Source: CBFCZU01 sp965602635 (GTDB lineage Bacteria; Planctomycetota; Phycisphaerae; SM23-33). Taken from it: a stretch of DNA of 16,479 nucleotides. Numbering within the stretch: position 1 is the stretch's first letter; each line of letters starts with the position of its first letter. The stretch is from the NCBI GenBank assembly GCA_965602635.1, contig CBFCZU010000080.1, forward strand, positions 1 through 16,479, given 5' to 3'. The notes under the pieces are model-generated. The model searched no databases and had not been told where the DNA came from. It was given only the letters and a program-made list of their open reading frames with translations. Shown here piece by piece: positions 1 through 7,627 of the stretch. A program made the translations under genes and the position numbers.

Positions 1-1
1 G

Positions 2-880
2 GGCCTGGCCGGGCACTTCCTGGGCTACAACACCGTGTTCATGTGGGCGTGGAAGTACCGCGAGCCGGTAATGGACATCCTGGAGATCGCCACCGGCAGC
101 CGGGTCACCTACGCCAACTGCAAGATAGGCGGCGTCCGCCGCGACATGACCGACGAGCAGCTCAAGGAGATCGGCCGCGTCTGCGGCGAGCTTGTCGGCC
201 CGCTGGAGATGCTCACCAAGGCGGTGCTGGACGACCCGGTGCTGCACGCGAGGCTCAAGAACGTGGGCATCCTCACCCCCGAGGCCGCCAAGGCCTACGG
301 GGCGCTGGGCCCGACCGCCCGCGGCAGCGGCTTGCCCATCGACGTCCGCCGCGACGACCCCTACGCCGCCTACGACCGCGTTGACTGGGACGTCGTCACC
401 GCGCCCGGCGGCGACGTGTTCGGCAAGGCCGTCGTCCGACTGCTGGAATGTTTCGAGGCGATCAAGATCATCAAGCAGTGTGCCAAGGACATGCCGCCCG
501 GCGAGATCGACGCCAAGGTCGAGGAAATCCCGCCCGGCGAGGGCGTCGGGCACGTCGAGGCCCCGCGCGGCGAGACATTGCACTACGTCCGCTCCGACGG
601 GTCGAACCGGCCTGTCCGCCACAAGATCCGCGCGCCCAGCTTCAACAACATTCCCACGTTCAAGGCTTCGTGCATCGGGCTGCAGATCCCCGATGTGGCG
701 ATCACGCTGGCCAGCGTCGATCCGTGCTACTCCTGCACCGAGCGGATGTGCGCCGTGGTCGATGCCGACACGCACAAGCCCATGTACACGTTCGCCGACC
801 TGGTGAGGCTCTCGCAGCTCAAGACCGAAAAGCTGCTCAAGGGCTCGCACCGTCCTTTCCCGCCCGGCGGGAAGCCGTAG
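2..880 (+). CDS. Group 4 membrane-bound [NiFe] hydrogenase large subunit (5' partial)
   Basis: This is the catalytic subunit of an energy-converting [NiFe] hydrogenase, facing the cytoplasm on the membrane arm. The frame is open from base 2, so the N-terminus with the first CxxC nickel ligands is missing; GTG 35 and ATG 41 are internal codons. The visible 292 residues show the family blocks GHFLGYNTVFMWAW, IGGVRRDMT, EAPRGETLHYVRSDGSNRP and RHKIRAPSFNN. The C-terminal nickel-ligand motif DPCYSCTER is at 719-745. A 44-residue tail starting with Met follows it, as in E. coli HycE, where the maturation protease cuts after this Arg. Group 4 CooH/Ech-type subunits without a tail differ here. The HycI-like protease at the operon's end fits this. 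The gene is followed 16 bp later by an antiporter subunit rather than a NuoH-like gene. Assignment to group 4 is firm; the subgroup (Mrp-linked 4b/4d type) is inferred from the neighbours. Confidence 0.93.
   Translation, partial: GLAGHFLGYNTVFMWAWKYREPVMDILEIATGSRVTYANCKIGGVRRDMTDEQLKEIGRVCGELVGPLEMLTKAVLDDPVLHARLKNVGILTPEAAKAYGALGPTARGSGLPIDVRRDDPYAAYDRVDWDVVTAPGGDVFGKAVVRLLECFEAIKIIKQCAKDMPPGEIDAKVEEIPPGEGVGHVEAPRGETLHYVRSDGSNRPVRHKIRAPSFNNIPTFKASCIGLQIPDVAITLASVDPCYSCTERMCAVVDADTHKPMYTFADLVRLSQLKTEKLLKGSHRPFPPGGKP
746..877 (+). other. Predicted cleavable C-terminal extension of the hydrogenase large subunit
   Basis: These 44 codons follow the nickel-ligand motif DPCxxCxxR and begin with Met. 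In HycE the maturation endopeptidase HycI removes a similar tail after the Arg, once nickel is inserted. The cut is predicted between codons 743-745 (Arg) and 746-748 (Met). The length and the first residues (MCAVVDADT here) resemble the HycE tail. Cleavage is inferred from that homology and from the HycI-like gene in the same operon. Confidence 0.7.
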
Positions 881-896
881 AAATGGTGAGTACGCG

Positions 897-2873
897 ATGA
901 AAGAGATCGCCGACATCCTCACACACCCAATGGTCCGGCCGATCGCACTGGCCCTGGCGGCGGGAACGCTGGCGTACTTCCTTTCGCGCTGGTCGCCGTG
1001 GCTCTGCAAGTGCCTGGCCCTGATCGCCGGCGCGGGGGCGCTGGCCGGCGGGATCGACCTGTGGCAGATGGGCGACGGGCAAGTCTCATGGACCTGGGGC
1101 AAAGAGCTCGTCGCCGGAGTCGCGCTCAGAGCGGATCTTGCCACCGCCCCCCTTGGCCTCATCGTGGTGATTGGCAGCGCCGCCTTCGCCCTGCTGATAA
1201 CGGTCTACAGCCTCCGGGCCATGAAGGGCCAGCGCTGGGAGGGGAAGTTCTACGCGTATCTCATCTGGGCCCTGGGTGGCGCCTGCATCGTGGGCCTGGC
1301 CGACAACCTGCTGGTGCTCCTGATCGGCTGGGAGATCACCACGCTAATGCTGTTCCTGATGACCAACCAGGGGCGGCACGACGGCGACCGCGACGCCCGC
1401 GCAGGCGCGGCCAAGGCCTACGGGATGCTCGGCTTCGCCGACGCGTGCCTGCTGCTGGCGATCGCGCTGCTGGTGGGGGCAGGCGGCTCGGACGCGCTGC
1501 TCATGGGCAGCCCCGCCCGCGCCATCAGCGGCGTCGGCGCCGCCCTGGGGGCGGAGTGGATGGGCTACCTGGTGTACGTGCTCATCATGATCGCCGCGCT
1601 GGCCAAGGCAGGCGCCATCCCGCTGCACACCTGGATCCCGGCCATGTCACAGGACGCCCCCACGCCGGTCATGGCGTATCTGCCGGCCGCCGTCGACAAG
1701 CTCCTGGGGATCTACCTGCTGGCGGTCCTCTCGCTGCGCATGTTCCGACCCGATCCGGCCATGCAGGTGGTGATGATGGTCATCGGCGGCGTGACCATAC
1801 TGGCGGCCGTGCTTATGGCAATGATGCAGCACAACCTCAAGAAACTGCTCTCATTCCACGCCGTCAGCCAGGTGGGGTACATGGTCCTGGGCATCGGCAC
1901 GGGGACGACCATCGGCGTGATCGGCGGCCTGTTCCACATGGTCAACCACGCCATCTACAAGTCGAACCTGTTCCTGATGAGCGGGACGGTCACCCGGGCT
2001 GCGGGCAGCGACGAGCTGGAGGACATGGGCGGCCTGGCAAGATACCTCCCGGTCACCTTCATCTGCGGCCTGATCGCGGCGGCGGCGATTTCCGGCGTGC
2101 CCCCATTCAACGGCTTCGTCAGCAAGTGGCTTGTCTATCAGGGAACGCTCCAGGTCACCAGCCACGGGCTGGGGATCACGCTGGTCGTGGTGGCGGTGTT
2201 CGGAAGCGCCCTGACGCTGGCGAGTTTCGTGAAGGTGATGTACTCGGCCTTCCTTTCGCCGGCGCCAAGGCCTGTTGACCGCTCGAAGCCCAAGCCCCGG
2301 GAGAGCTTCTTCCTGGCCGCCCCGATGGTCGTGCTGGCCGTCCTGTGCGTGGTGCTGGGACTGTTCCCGTACACCATGATCAACAGCGTCCTCGCCCCCG
2401 CCCTCGGCGAGGCGGCGCTCACGGGCGAGCCGCTGGCCGCGGCTGCATCGGGCGTGACCACCGGCTCGCTGGGGCTGTGGAGCCCCGCCCAGGCGACCGG
2501 GCTGCTCGTCATAGGCCTGCTGCTGGGGTCGCTGTTCGTGTGGGTCTCCAGCCGCAAGACCAGAATGCGCGTGGTTCGACCATTCCTGGCCGGCGAGGTA
2601 GCCGCCCCCAACGACGACCGCTTCCGCGTCCCGGGGACGCACTTCTACGAGACTATCGCCAAGCTGCCGGTCATCGGGCCGCTGCTGGCCCACGGCCAGG
2701 ACGGGGCAATGGACCCCTACCACTGGTCGGGCAAGCACGGCAATACATTCGTTCAGTTGCTCCGCGCCCAGCACACCGGGCTGCTGAGCCTGTATGCTGC
2801 CTGGTGCGTGCTCGGGGTGATCGCGAGCTTGGTGTACCTGTTGCTGACCACGGGCCGGCCCGGGGCGCCTTAG
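897..2873 (+). CDS. NuoL/MrpA-type proton-translocating antiporter subunit
   Basis: This polytopic membrane protein of 658 aa has the Proton_antipo_M fold found in NuoL, MrpA and the hydrogenase subunits MbhH/MbxH/HyfB. It is expected to form one ion-translocation channel of the complex. Key charged residues are present: E146 in LLIGWEITTL (TM5 Glu), K237 in ALAKAGAIPLHTW (TM7 Lys), K268 in VDKLLG and K410 in NGFVSKW. The block GGLFHMVNHAIYKSNLFL and the late block AAISGVPPFNGF are typical. After the 14-helix core there is a C-terminal part (about 560-658) with FLAGEV and PYHWSGKHG followed by one more membrane segment. It lacks the MrpA C-terminal domains, which are supplied by the next gene. 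ATG 897 lies 16 bp after the hydrogenase stop with GGTGAG at 885-890. Closest role: MrpA N-terminal half or NuoL-like hydrogenase subunit. Confidence 0.92.
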   Translation: MKEIADILTHPMVRPIALALAAGTLAYFLSRWSPWLCKCLALIAGAGALAGGIDLWQMGDGQVSWTWGKELVAGVALRADLATAPLGLIVVIGSAAFALLITVYSLRAMKGQRWEGKFYAYLIWALGGACIVGLADNLLVLLIGWEITTLMLFLMTNQGRHDGDRDARAGAAKAYGMLGFADACLLLAIALLVGAGGSDALLMGSPARAISGVGAALGAEWMGYLVYVLIMIAALAKAGAIPLHTWIPAMSQDAPTPVMAYLPAAVDKLLGIYLLAVLSLRMFRPDPAMQVVMMVIGGVTILAAVLMAMMQHNLKKLLSFHAVSQVGYMVLGIGTGTTIGVIGGLFHMVNHAIYKSNLFLMSGTVTRAAGSDELEDMGGLARYLPVTFICGLIAAAAISGVPPFNGFVSKWLVYQGTLQVTSHGLGITLVVVAVFGSALTLASFVKVMYSAFLSPAPRPVDRSKPKPRESFFLAAPMVVLAVLCVVLGLFPYTMINSVLAPALGEAALTGEPLAAAASGVTTGSLGLWSPAQATGLLVIGLLLGSLFVWVSSRKTRMRVVRPFLAGEVAAPNDDRFRVPGTHFYETIAKLPVIGPLLAHGQDGAMDPYHWSGKHGNTFVQLLRAQHTGLLSLYAAWCVLGVIASLVYLLLTTGRPGAP

Positions 2874-2903
2874 GAGCGCCGCCGGGCTCAAGGACACAAG
2901 ACG

Positions 2904-3521
2904 ATGGGCGTAGAAATCCTGGTCCTGACGCTGATAGTGTTCACGCTGATCGCGGCGCTGCTGGCCGTTGAGGCCCGCGACCTGCTCAGCTCGGTAATCT
3001 CGCTCGGGGCGGCGGGCTTCGCCCTGAGCGTGATCGACCTGCTGGTGGGGGCGCCCGACCTGGCCATCACCCAGGTGGTCGTGGAGGTCATTGCCCTGGT
3101 GCTGCTGATCAGGGTGGTGGTCACGCGCCGCGACACCTCGACCTCGGCGCCGCGCGACGCCTTGCGGACGGGAGCGGTCCTGCTGGCCTGCGGTGTGTTC
3201 CTCGCGGCGGTGCTGTTCGCCGTGGGGGGATTCTCCAAGACCGGCACCATGCCGCCCTTCGGCGAGCCAGTCCTGAGCGGCAAGGCCGCCGTCGAGCCGG
3301 GCGTCTCGGCCGACTACCTGGCCAATGCCGCAACGGACACGGCAAAGGGCACCGGGGCGGCCAATGCCGTAACGGCCGTCCTGCTGGACTACCGGGCTTA
3401 TGACACACTGGGCGAGGCTACCGTGATCTTCGTCTCCATCATCGGCGCCTATGCCATTCTCAGACGCGTCGGGCGGACTCGTGGCGGGGAGCTTGGGAAA
3501 GGGCCCACCGGCCACGCCTAG
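2904..3521 (+). CDS. MrpA C-terminal / MbhD-MbhE-like subunit
   Basis: This 205-aa membrane protein corresponds to the C-terminal part of MrpA, or to MbhD plus MbhE of archaeal membrane-bound hydrogenases. Residues about 3-75 form a DUF4040/MbhD-like unit of three helices with GAPDLAITQVVVEVIALVLL, whose Glu is typical of the family. A helix follows at about 90-112, then an Ala/Gly-rich soluble loop. The end, GEATVIFVSIIGAYAILRR, is the MbhE-type helix. In single-chain MrpA these domains are fused behind the NuoL-like part; here they are a separate gene 30 bp downstream of it. AAGGA at 2890-2894 serves ATG 2904. The protein probably lines the Na+/H+ path between the MrpA-like core and MrpB/C. 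Alternative name: MnhB-related or DUF4040 protein. Confidence 0.88.
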   Translation: MGVEILVLTLIVFTLIAALLAVEARDLLSSVISLGAAGFALSVIDLLVGAPDLAITQVVVEVIALVLLIRVVVTRRDTSTSAPRDALRTGAVLLACGVFLAAVLFAVGGFSKTGTMPPFGEPVLSGKAAVEPGVSADYLANAATDTAKGTGAANAVTAVLLDYRAYDTLGEATVIFVSIIGAYAILRRVGRTRGGELGKGPTGHA

Positions 3522-3546
3522 CCGCAGGAAGGCGAGAGGAAATCCA

Positions 3547-3999
3547 GTGCCAATGAAACAGGCAGGGATGACATTGATCGTGAAGAACACGGCCAAGCTG
3601 GTTGGCGGGTTCATCGCCGTGTTCGGAGTTTACGTCGCGCTGACAGGGCACCTGGGCCCGGGGGGCGGCTTCGCCGGAGGCGTGATCCTGGCGGCAGCCG
3701 CCGTCCTGATCGTCCTGGCCTTCGGGCGGGAGTTCGCCTCCAGGGTGATAACCGAGCGGATCTGTCACGTCAGCGACTCATGCGGGGCGATGCTCTTTGC
3801 GGCCATCGCACTGCTGGGCTATCTGGCCGGAACGTTCTTCGTGAACTTCGCGCCTCTCGGGCGCCTCGGTCACCTGGCTTCCGCGGGCACCATCCCGATC
3901 TCCAACCTGGCGATCCTGGTGAAGGTCGGCGCGGGCCTGGCCGGGGCGTTCCTGGCACTGTCGGCATTCCGCCCGGCAAAGCCGAACCAGGAGGTTTGA
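3547..3999 (+). CDS. mnhB: Mrp antiporter subunit B (MnhB/MrpB, MbhF-like)
   Basis: This is a small membrane subunit of about 150 aa with four helices, part of the Mrp cation/proton antiporter module. The family signature is clear: GHLGPGGGFAGGVILAAA near the N-terminus, preceded by TAKLVGGFIAVFGVYVALTG. The end, IPISNLAILVKVGAGLAGAFLAL, also matches MrpB/MbhF. The frame is open far upstream, but the homology begins at KNTAKL. GTG 3547 lies 6 nt after GAGAGGA (3534-3540), whereas ATG 3553 would lie 12 nt away, so GTG is preferred; the two differ by two residues. It follows the MrpA C-terminal-like gene by 25 bp. MrpC starts one base after its stop codon. Confidence 0.92.
   Translation: MPMKQAGMTLIVKNTAKLVGGFIAVFGVYVALTGHLGPGGGFAGGVILAAAAVLIVLAFGREFASRVITERICHVSDSCGAMLFAAIALLGYLAGTFFVNFAPLGRLGHLASAGTIPISNLAILVKVGAGLAGAFLALSAFRPAKPNQEV
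3989..3994 (+). promoter_or_regulatory. Consensus Shine-Dalgarno for mnhC inside the mnhB end
   Basis: AGGAGG lies 6 nt before ATG 4001 and overlaps the last codons of mnhB. It is the most complete ribosome binding site in the operon. It fixes the mnhC start. Confidence 0.8.
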
Positions 4000-4000
4000 C

Positions 4001-4369
4001 ATGGGCATAGCGATCTACCTGCTGACATTCGCCCTGCTGCTGATAGGCGTCTATGCCGTCGTGGCCAAGAAGAACGTCATCAAGATTATCGTCGGCGTGC
4101 TGATCATCGACTACGCGATCAACATGCTGCTGGTGCTTGTGGGATATCGCGGCAGCGGCGAGGGTCGCGTCACGCCGCCGATTCTCGCCGAGGGCCAGTC
4201 GCCAGCCGAGTTGGCTGCGACGGCCGTTGACCCCCTGCCTCAGGCCATGGTCCTCACCAGCATCGTCATCGGCCTGGGGCTCACTGCCCTTATGGTAGCG
4301 CTGGCCATTCGACTGCACGAAAAGTACGGCACGTTCGACATGGACAGGATTCGCAAACTAAGGGGTTAG
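4001..4369 (+). CDS. mnhC: Mrp antiporter subunit C (MnhC/MrpC, NuoK-like)
   Basis: This 122-aa subunit is homologous to NuoK and to MbhG. It has three predicted helices: about 3-22, 26-48 and 82-106. The block DPLPQAMVLTSIVIGLGLTALMVAL near the C-terminus is the clearest family signature. The NuoK-like helices carry the buried charged residue D44 in LIIDYAIN. It sits in the standard mrp order between B and D. The start ATG 4001 is one base past the mnhB stop and has a perfect ribosome binding site, so the two genes are likely coupled. Length is typical for the family (110-125 aa). Confidence 0.93.
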   Translation: MGIAIYLLTFALLLIGVYAVVAKKNVIKIIVGVLIIDYAINMLLVLVGYRGSGEGRVTPPILAEGQSPAELAATAVDPLPQAMVLTSIVIGLGLTALMVALAIRLHEKYGTFDMDRIRKLRG

Positions 4370-4372
4370 ACC

Positions 4373-5899
4373 ATGGAAGCGGTTGTACCCTTGTTCGTTG
4401 TTGTGCCGCTGGGCGTCGCCTTCGCCATCGTGGCCATCGCCCACATTCCGGGCCTCAAGCGCCTGACGGGCCTGCTGGCGGCGGCGGCGGTGCTCTTTTG
4501 CCTCGTGGCCGCCATAGTCTCGCTCCGCGCGGACGTGCCGCAGATATTCGTGGGCGGCTGGGGACCGGGAAAGGTCCTCGGCATCCAGATGGTCTGCGAC
4601 GGCCTGGCGAAGATGATGCTCGTGACGATCAACCTGATCGCCCTGGTCTCCATCATCTACGCCGGCGCCTACATGCGCAGGTTCACCAGCGTTTGGCTGT
4701 TCCATTCGCTCTTCCTGCTCATGACCGGCGCGATGAACGGTGTCGTGCTCGCCGGCGACCTGTTCAACATGTTCGTGTTCCTGGAGATAGCGGCCATCGC
4801 CTCCTACGCGCTGGTCGGCTTCGGGTGCGAGTCGGAGGAGCTGGAAGCCGCGTTCAAGTACCTCGTGCTGGGCACGGTGGGGTCGGCGTTCATCCTGCTG
4901 GGCGTGACGGTCCTTTACTCGCTGACCGGGCACCTGAACATGGCCAAGGTGGCCGAGCTGCTGCCGAAGGTGGGCCCAACGGGCCCGGCCGTGCTGCTGG
5001 CGGCGGCGGCGCTGATAGGAGGCCTGGCGCTCAAGGCCGCGATGGTCCCCTTCCACGCCTGGCTGCCCGACGCCCACCCCTCGGCGCCGGCGCCCATCTC
5101 GGCGATGCTCTCGGGCGTGCTCATCAAGGCCGCGGGAATCTACGCCCTGGCGCGGATCGTCTTCAACGTCCTGGGACCGAGCGGCCCCTACGCCACCATC
5201 CTGATGGTCCTGGGGGCCGTCTCCATGGTCATCGGCGTGTTCCTGGCCGTGGGGCAGTGGGACTTCAAGCGGCTGCTGGCCTATCACAGCATCTCGCAGA
5301 TGGGCTACGTCGTCCTGGCGCTCGGGGCCGGGGCGGGGCTGCTGGCCAGCGGCGGCGACCGCGCGATCGCCGGGCTGTGCATCTTCGGCGGGCTGTTCCA
5401 CATGTTCAACCACGCCGCCTTCAAGAGCCTGCTGTTCCTCTCCTCCGGCTCCATCGAGCAGCAGGCGGGGACGCGCTGGCTGAAGGACATGGGCGGGCTG
5501 GCCCAGCGGATGCCCATCACCAGCTTCTGCTGCCGGATCGCCGCCTTGAGCATCTCCGGCGTTCCCCCGTTCAACGGATTCTTCTCCAAGCTGATCATCA
5601 TCATCGCCCTGGTGCTGGCGGGGCACCCGCTGCTGGCGGCGCTGGCTGTGCTGGTGGCGATGATGACGCTGCTGAGCTTCGTGAAGGTCCAGCGGTACGC
5701 CCTGGAGGGCGTCCCCGCCGCCGGCGCCGCTGAGGCCAGAGAGGCGCCCGCCCTGATGTACTCGGCAATGTTCGTCCTGGCCGTCGTGTGCATCTTCGGC
5801 GGCGTGGCGATGGTCCAGCTCCGCGAGGTGCTGTTCGATCCCGCGGGCGAGATCCTGCTCAACGGCACAAAGGCCCTGCTGGTGGGAGTTGCGCCATGA
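4373..5899 (+). CDS. mnhD: Mrp antiporter subunit D (MnhD/MrpD, MbhH/NuoN-like)
   Basis: This is the second Proton_antipo_M subunit, 508 aa with about 14 helices, and it forms the other ion channel of the Mrp module. Catalytic-type residues are all present: E138 in MFVFLEIAAIASYALVGF, K221 in GLALKAAMVPFHAWLPDAH, K252 in VLIKAAGIYALAR and K406 in NGFFSK. Blocks such as HSISQMGYVVLALG and FGGLFHMFNHAAFKSLLFL are typical of MrpD/MbhH. One oddity is two adjacent cysteines in ITSFCCRIAALSISG, where relatives usually carry small hydrophobic residues. It starts 3 bp after mnhC, and its stop overlaps the mnhE start (ATGA). It is closer to MrpD than the 658-aa upstream paralogue, which is NuoL/MrpA-like. 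Confidence 0.95.
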   Translation: MEAVVPLFVVVPLGVAFAIVAIAHIPGLKRLTGLLAAAAVLFCLVAAIVSLRADVPQIFVGGWGPGKVLGIQMVCDGLAKMMLVTINLIALVSIIYAGAYMRRFTSVWLFHSLFLLMTGAMNGVVLAGDLFNMFVFLEIAAIASYALVGFGCESEELEAAFKYLVLGTVGSAFILLGVTVLYSLTGHLNMAKVAELLPKVGPTGPAVLLAAAALIGGLALKAAMVPFHAWLPDAHPSAPAPISAMLSGVLIKAAGIYALARIVFNVLGPSGPYATILMVLGAVSMVIGVFLAVGQWDFKRLLAYHSISQMGYVVLALGAGAGLLASGGDRAIAGLCIFGGLFHMFNHAAFKSLLFLSSGSIEQQAGTRWLKDMGGLAQRMPITSFCCRIAALSISGVPPFNGFFSKLIIIIALVLAGHPLLAALAVLVAMMTLLSFVKVQRYALEGVPAAGAAEAREAPALMYSAMFVLAVVCIFGGVAMVQLREVLFDPAGEILLNGTKALLVGVAP

Positions 5900-6381
5900 A
5901 ATGGTTGATGTGTCTGCTGGCCGTCTTCGGACTGTGGATGCTGTTGTTCTGGTCGCCCGACCTGTGGGTTATAGTCGCCGGCGCGCTGGTCGCCCTCATC
6001 GCCAGCGCGCTGCTGATCGACGTCTTCCCCGACGGGCTGGCCAAGGTCCTGAACCCCATGCGCTGGTTCTACTTCCTGATCTACCTGCCGTATTTCTTCT
6101 ACTTCTGCATCAAGGCGAACATCGACGTGGCCCTGCGGGTGATCCATCCCGACGTGCCCATCCGCCCGGGGATCGTTAAGGTCCACACCACGCTCGAGGG
6201 CGAAATGGCCAAGACGTTCCTGGCCAACAGCATAACCCTCACGCCCGGGACGCTGACGGTGGACATCGACGGGCAGGACCTGTTCATCCACTGGATCAAC
6301 ATCAGCGTCGAGGACCCGGCCGGGCGGTCGAAGGAAATCGTCGGCCGGTTCGAGCCGCTGCTGCGGAGGATCTTCGAATGA
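5896..6381 (+). CDS. mnhE: Mrp antiporter subunit E (MnhE/MrpE, MbhA-like)
   Basis: This 161-aa subunit has two or three N-terminal helices, then a cytoplasmic domain. The block YLPYFFYFCIKANIDVALRVI and the strand region NSITLTPGTLTVDIDGQDLFIHWINI are hallmarks of MrpE. ATG 5896 overlaps the mnhD stop as ATGA and has GGTGGGAG just upstream, so this start is preferred over an upstream in-frame one that would sit deep within mnhD. In Mrp complexes MrpE joins F and G at the module end, where Na+ movement has been proposed. Confidence 0.94.
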   Translation: MKWLMCLLAVFGLWMLLFWSPDLWVIVAGALVALIASALLIDVFPDGLAKVLNPMRWFYFLIYLPYFFYFCIKANIDVALRVIHPDVPIRPGIVKVHTTLEGEMAKTFLANSITLTPGTLTVDIDGQDLFIHWINISVEDPAGRSKEIVGRFEPLLRRIFE

Positions 6382-6644
6382 GCCTCTTCATTCAGATCGC
6401 GTTCATCATCCTGACGTTCAGTGCGGCGCTGTGCCTGTTCCGCATCGGGCGGGGCCCGACCGCCCCCGACCGGACCGTGGCCATAGACATCCTGGGAACG
6501 CTGGTGGTCGGGTTCTGCTGCCTCATGGCGGTGTGGACCCGGCGGGAGTTCTACATGAACATCGCCATCGCCTGGGCTCTGATCAGCTTCGTGGGCACGC
6601 TGGCACTGGCCAAGTACCTGGAAGGCAGGTCCTACGATGCTTGA
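6378..6644 (+). CDS. mnhF: Mrp antiporter subunit F (MnhF/MrpF, MbhB-like)
   Basis: This 88-aa protein has three helices. The family block RIGRGPTAPDRTVAIDILGTLVVG contains the conserved charged stretch GPTAPDRTVAID between helices 1 and 2. Its start overlaps the mnhE stop (ATGA), and its end overlaps mnhG by 8 bp. The length matches the usual 85-95 aa. It is part of the MrpEFG submodule next to the hydrogenase Fe-S genes. Confidence 0.94.
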   Translation: MSLFIQIAFIILTFSAALCLFRIGRGPTAPDRTVAIDILGTLVVGFCCLMAVWTRREFYMNIAIAWALISFVGTLALAKYLEGRSYDA

Positions 6645-7032
6645 GACCGTGGCATACTGGATGATCGGCATAGGGCTGGGGTTCGACCTGTTCGGGTGCA
6701 TCGGACTGGTTCGGCTGCCGGACATCTACAACCGCGCCCAGGCCGCCACCAAGTGCGTGACGCTGGGCACCTGCATGATCCTGCTGGGCGTGGTGATCGC
6801 GGCGCTGGGCCACGGCGAGGCGGCGACAGTCGTCAAGGCGGTCCTCTGCATCGCGTTCCTGCTGCTGACGAGCCCCGTGGCCGCGCACGCCGTCTGCCGC
6901 GGGGCGTACATCTCACGCGTGCCGCTCTGGGAAGGCAGCGTGGAGGACGCCTTCGCCGGGCGCGCCGAGCAGATCCGCGCCGCCCAGACCCAACAAGGAG
7001 TCACTGACGGTGAGAAAGCCGAAGCTTCGTGA
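6637..7032 (+). CDS. mnhG: Mrp antiporter subunit G (MnhG/MrpG, MbhC-like)
   Basis: This 131-aa subunit has three helices. The conserved block GLVRLPDIYNRAQAATKC follows helix 1, and LLLTSPVAAHAVCRGAY closes helix 3; both are diagnostic of MrpG. After residue about 92 comes a soluble, charged tail of some 40 residues, longer than in many Mrp G subunits. Its last codons overlap the ferredoxin gene by 23 bp. The start ATG 6637 lies inside the end of mnhF. Confidence 0.93.
   Translation: MLETVAYWMIGIGLGFDLFGCIGLVRLPDIYNRAQAATKCVTLGTCMILLGVVIAALGHGEAATVVKAVLCIAFLLLTSPVAAHAVCRGAYISRVPLWEGSVEDAFAGRAEQIRAAQTQQGVTDGEKAEAS
6995..7000 (+). promoter_or_regulatory. Shine-Dalgarno deciding the GTG start of the Fe-S subunit
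   Basis: AAGGAG lies 9 nt before GTG 7010, within the 3' end of mnhG. It supports the GTG start and a 23-bp overlap between the two genes. Confidence 0.7.
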
Positions 7033-7627
7033 GCTGAAGGAAGCCATCCGGGCCCTCTTCTCCAGGCCTTACACGACTCGCTTTCCGTTCGAGCCCCACA
7101 CGCCGCCGGACGGGTTCCGGGGAAAGCCCGAGTTCGACGAGGACCACTGCATCGGCTGCGGGGCCTGCGCCGAGGTGTGCCCGGCGCTGGCCATCCGCGT
7201 CACCGACGACGCCGACGCCGACCCGCCCGCCCGCAGGCTCGAGCTGCGCTACGACAAGTGCATCTTCTGCGGACAGTGCGAACTCAACTGCCCGACCAAG
7301 GAGGGCGTCAAGCTCACCAAGATCTACGACATGTCCACGCTGGACCGCTCCGAGTGCGTCGAGCGGATCGACCACGAGCTGGTGATCTGCGAGGTGTGCG
7401 GCGCCATCGTCGGCACGCCCAAGCACCTGCGCTGGGTGGCTGAGCGGCTCGGGGCGAAGGCCTACGCCAACCCCACATTGATCGTCTCGGCCGACGGTAG
7501 CATGACACTGGCCGCAAAGGACGCCGGTCGCGGCGACGAGCCCGCCCTGGCGCGCAGCGACATGATGCGCGTGATGTGTCCCGCCTGCCGGCGGACGAGC
7601 GTCATACGCGAACTGTGGGGAGAGTGA
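7010..7627 (+). CDS. HycF/MbhN (NuoI-like) 2x[4Fe-4S] hydrogenase subunit
   Basis: This is a 205-aa electron-transfer subunit that should pass electrons to the NuoB-like small subunit of the hydrogenase. The N-terminal FPFEP...FRGKPEFDEDHC resembles the start of E. coli HycF. Two [4Fe-4S] motifs are intact: C47, C50, C53, C57 and C84, C87, C90, C94. A C-terminal part adds C116, the pair C127/C130 (CEVCG) and the pair C190/C193 (CPACRR), also seen in HycF/HyfH, which could bind zinc or a further cluster. GTG 7010 with AAGGAG is the chosen start, overlapping mnhG. The stop overlaps the protease start. NuoI and MbhN usually lack the second CxxC pair, so HycF-like is the best description. Confidence 0.93.
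   Translation: MRKPKLRELKEAIRALFSRPYTTRFPFEPHTPPDGFRGKPEFDEDHCIGCGACAEVCPALAIRVTDDADADPPARRLELRYDKCIFCGQCELNCPTKEGVKLTKIYDMSTLDRSECVERIDHELVICEVCGAIVGTPKHLRWVAERLGAKAYANPTLIVSADGSMTLAAKDAGRGDEPALARSDMMRVMCPACRRTSVIRELWGE

Noticed and set aside
3451..3546. Upstream start for mnhB that would extend it by 32 residues
   Set aside because: It would overlap the previous gene by 71 bp and add residues with no MrpB similarity; GTG 3547 has a well-placed ribosome binding site.
1851..3614. Minus-strand open frame of 587 codons across the antiporter genes
   Set aside because: Low-complexity His/Arg/Gln-rich translation opposite clear NuoL and MrpA-like genes; a compositional artefact.
4358..5626. Minus-strand open frame of 422 codons opposite mnhD
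   Set aside because: Same reason: Asp/Gln/His-rich shadow of a well-supported MrpD gene.
897..7032. Interpretation as a stand-alone Mrp Na+/H+ antiporter or a complex I operon
   Set aside because: The flanking hydrogenase large subunit with nickel ligands, HycF-like protein and HycI-like protease in the same overlapping operon show that it belongs to a group 4 hydrogenase.
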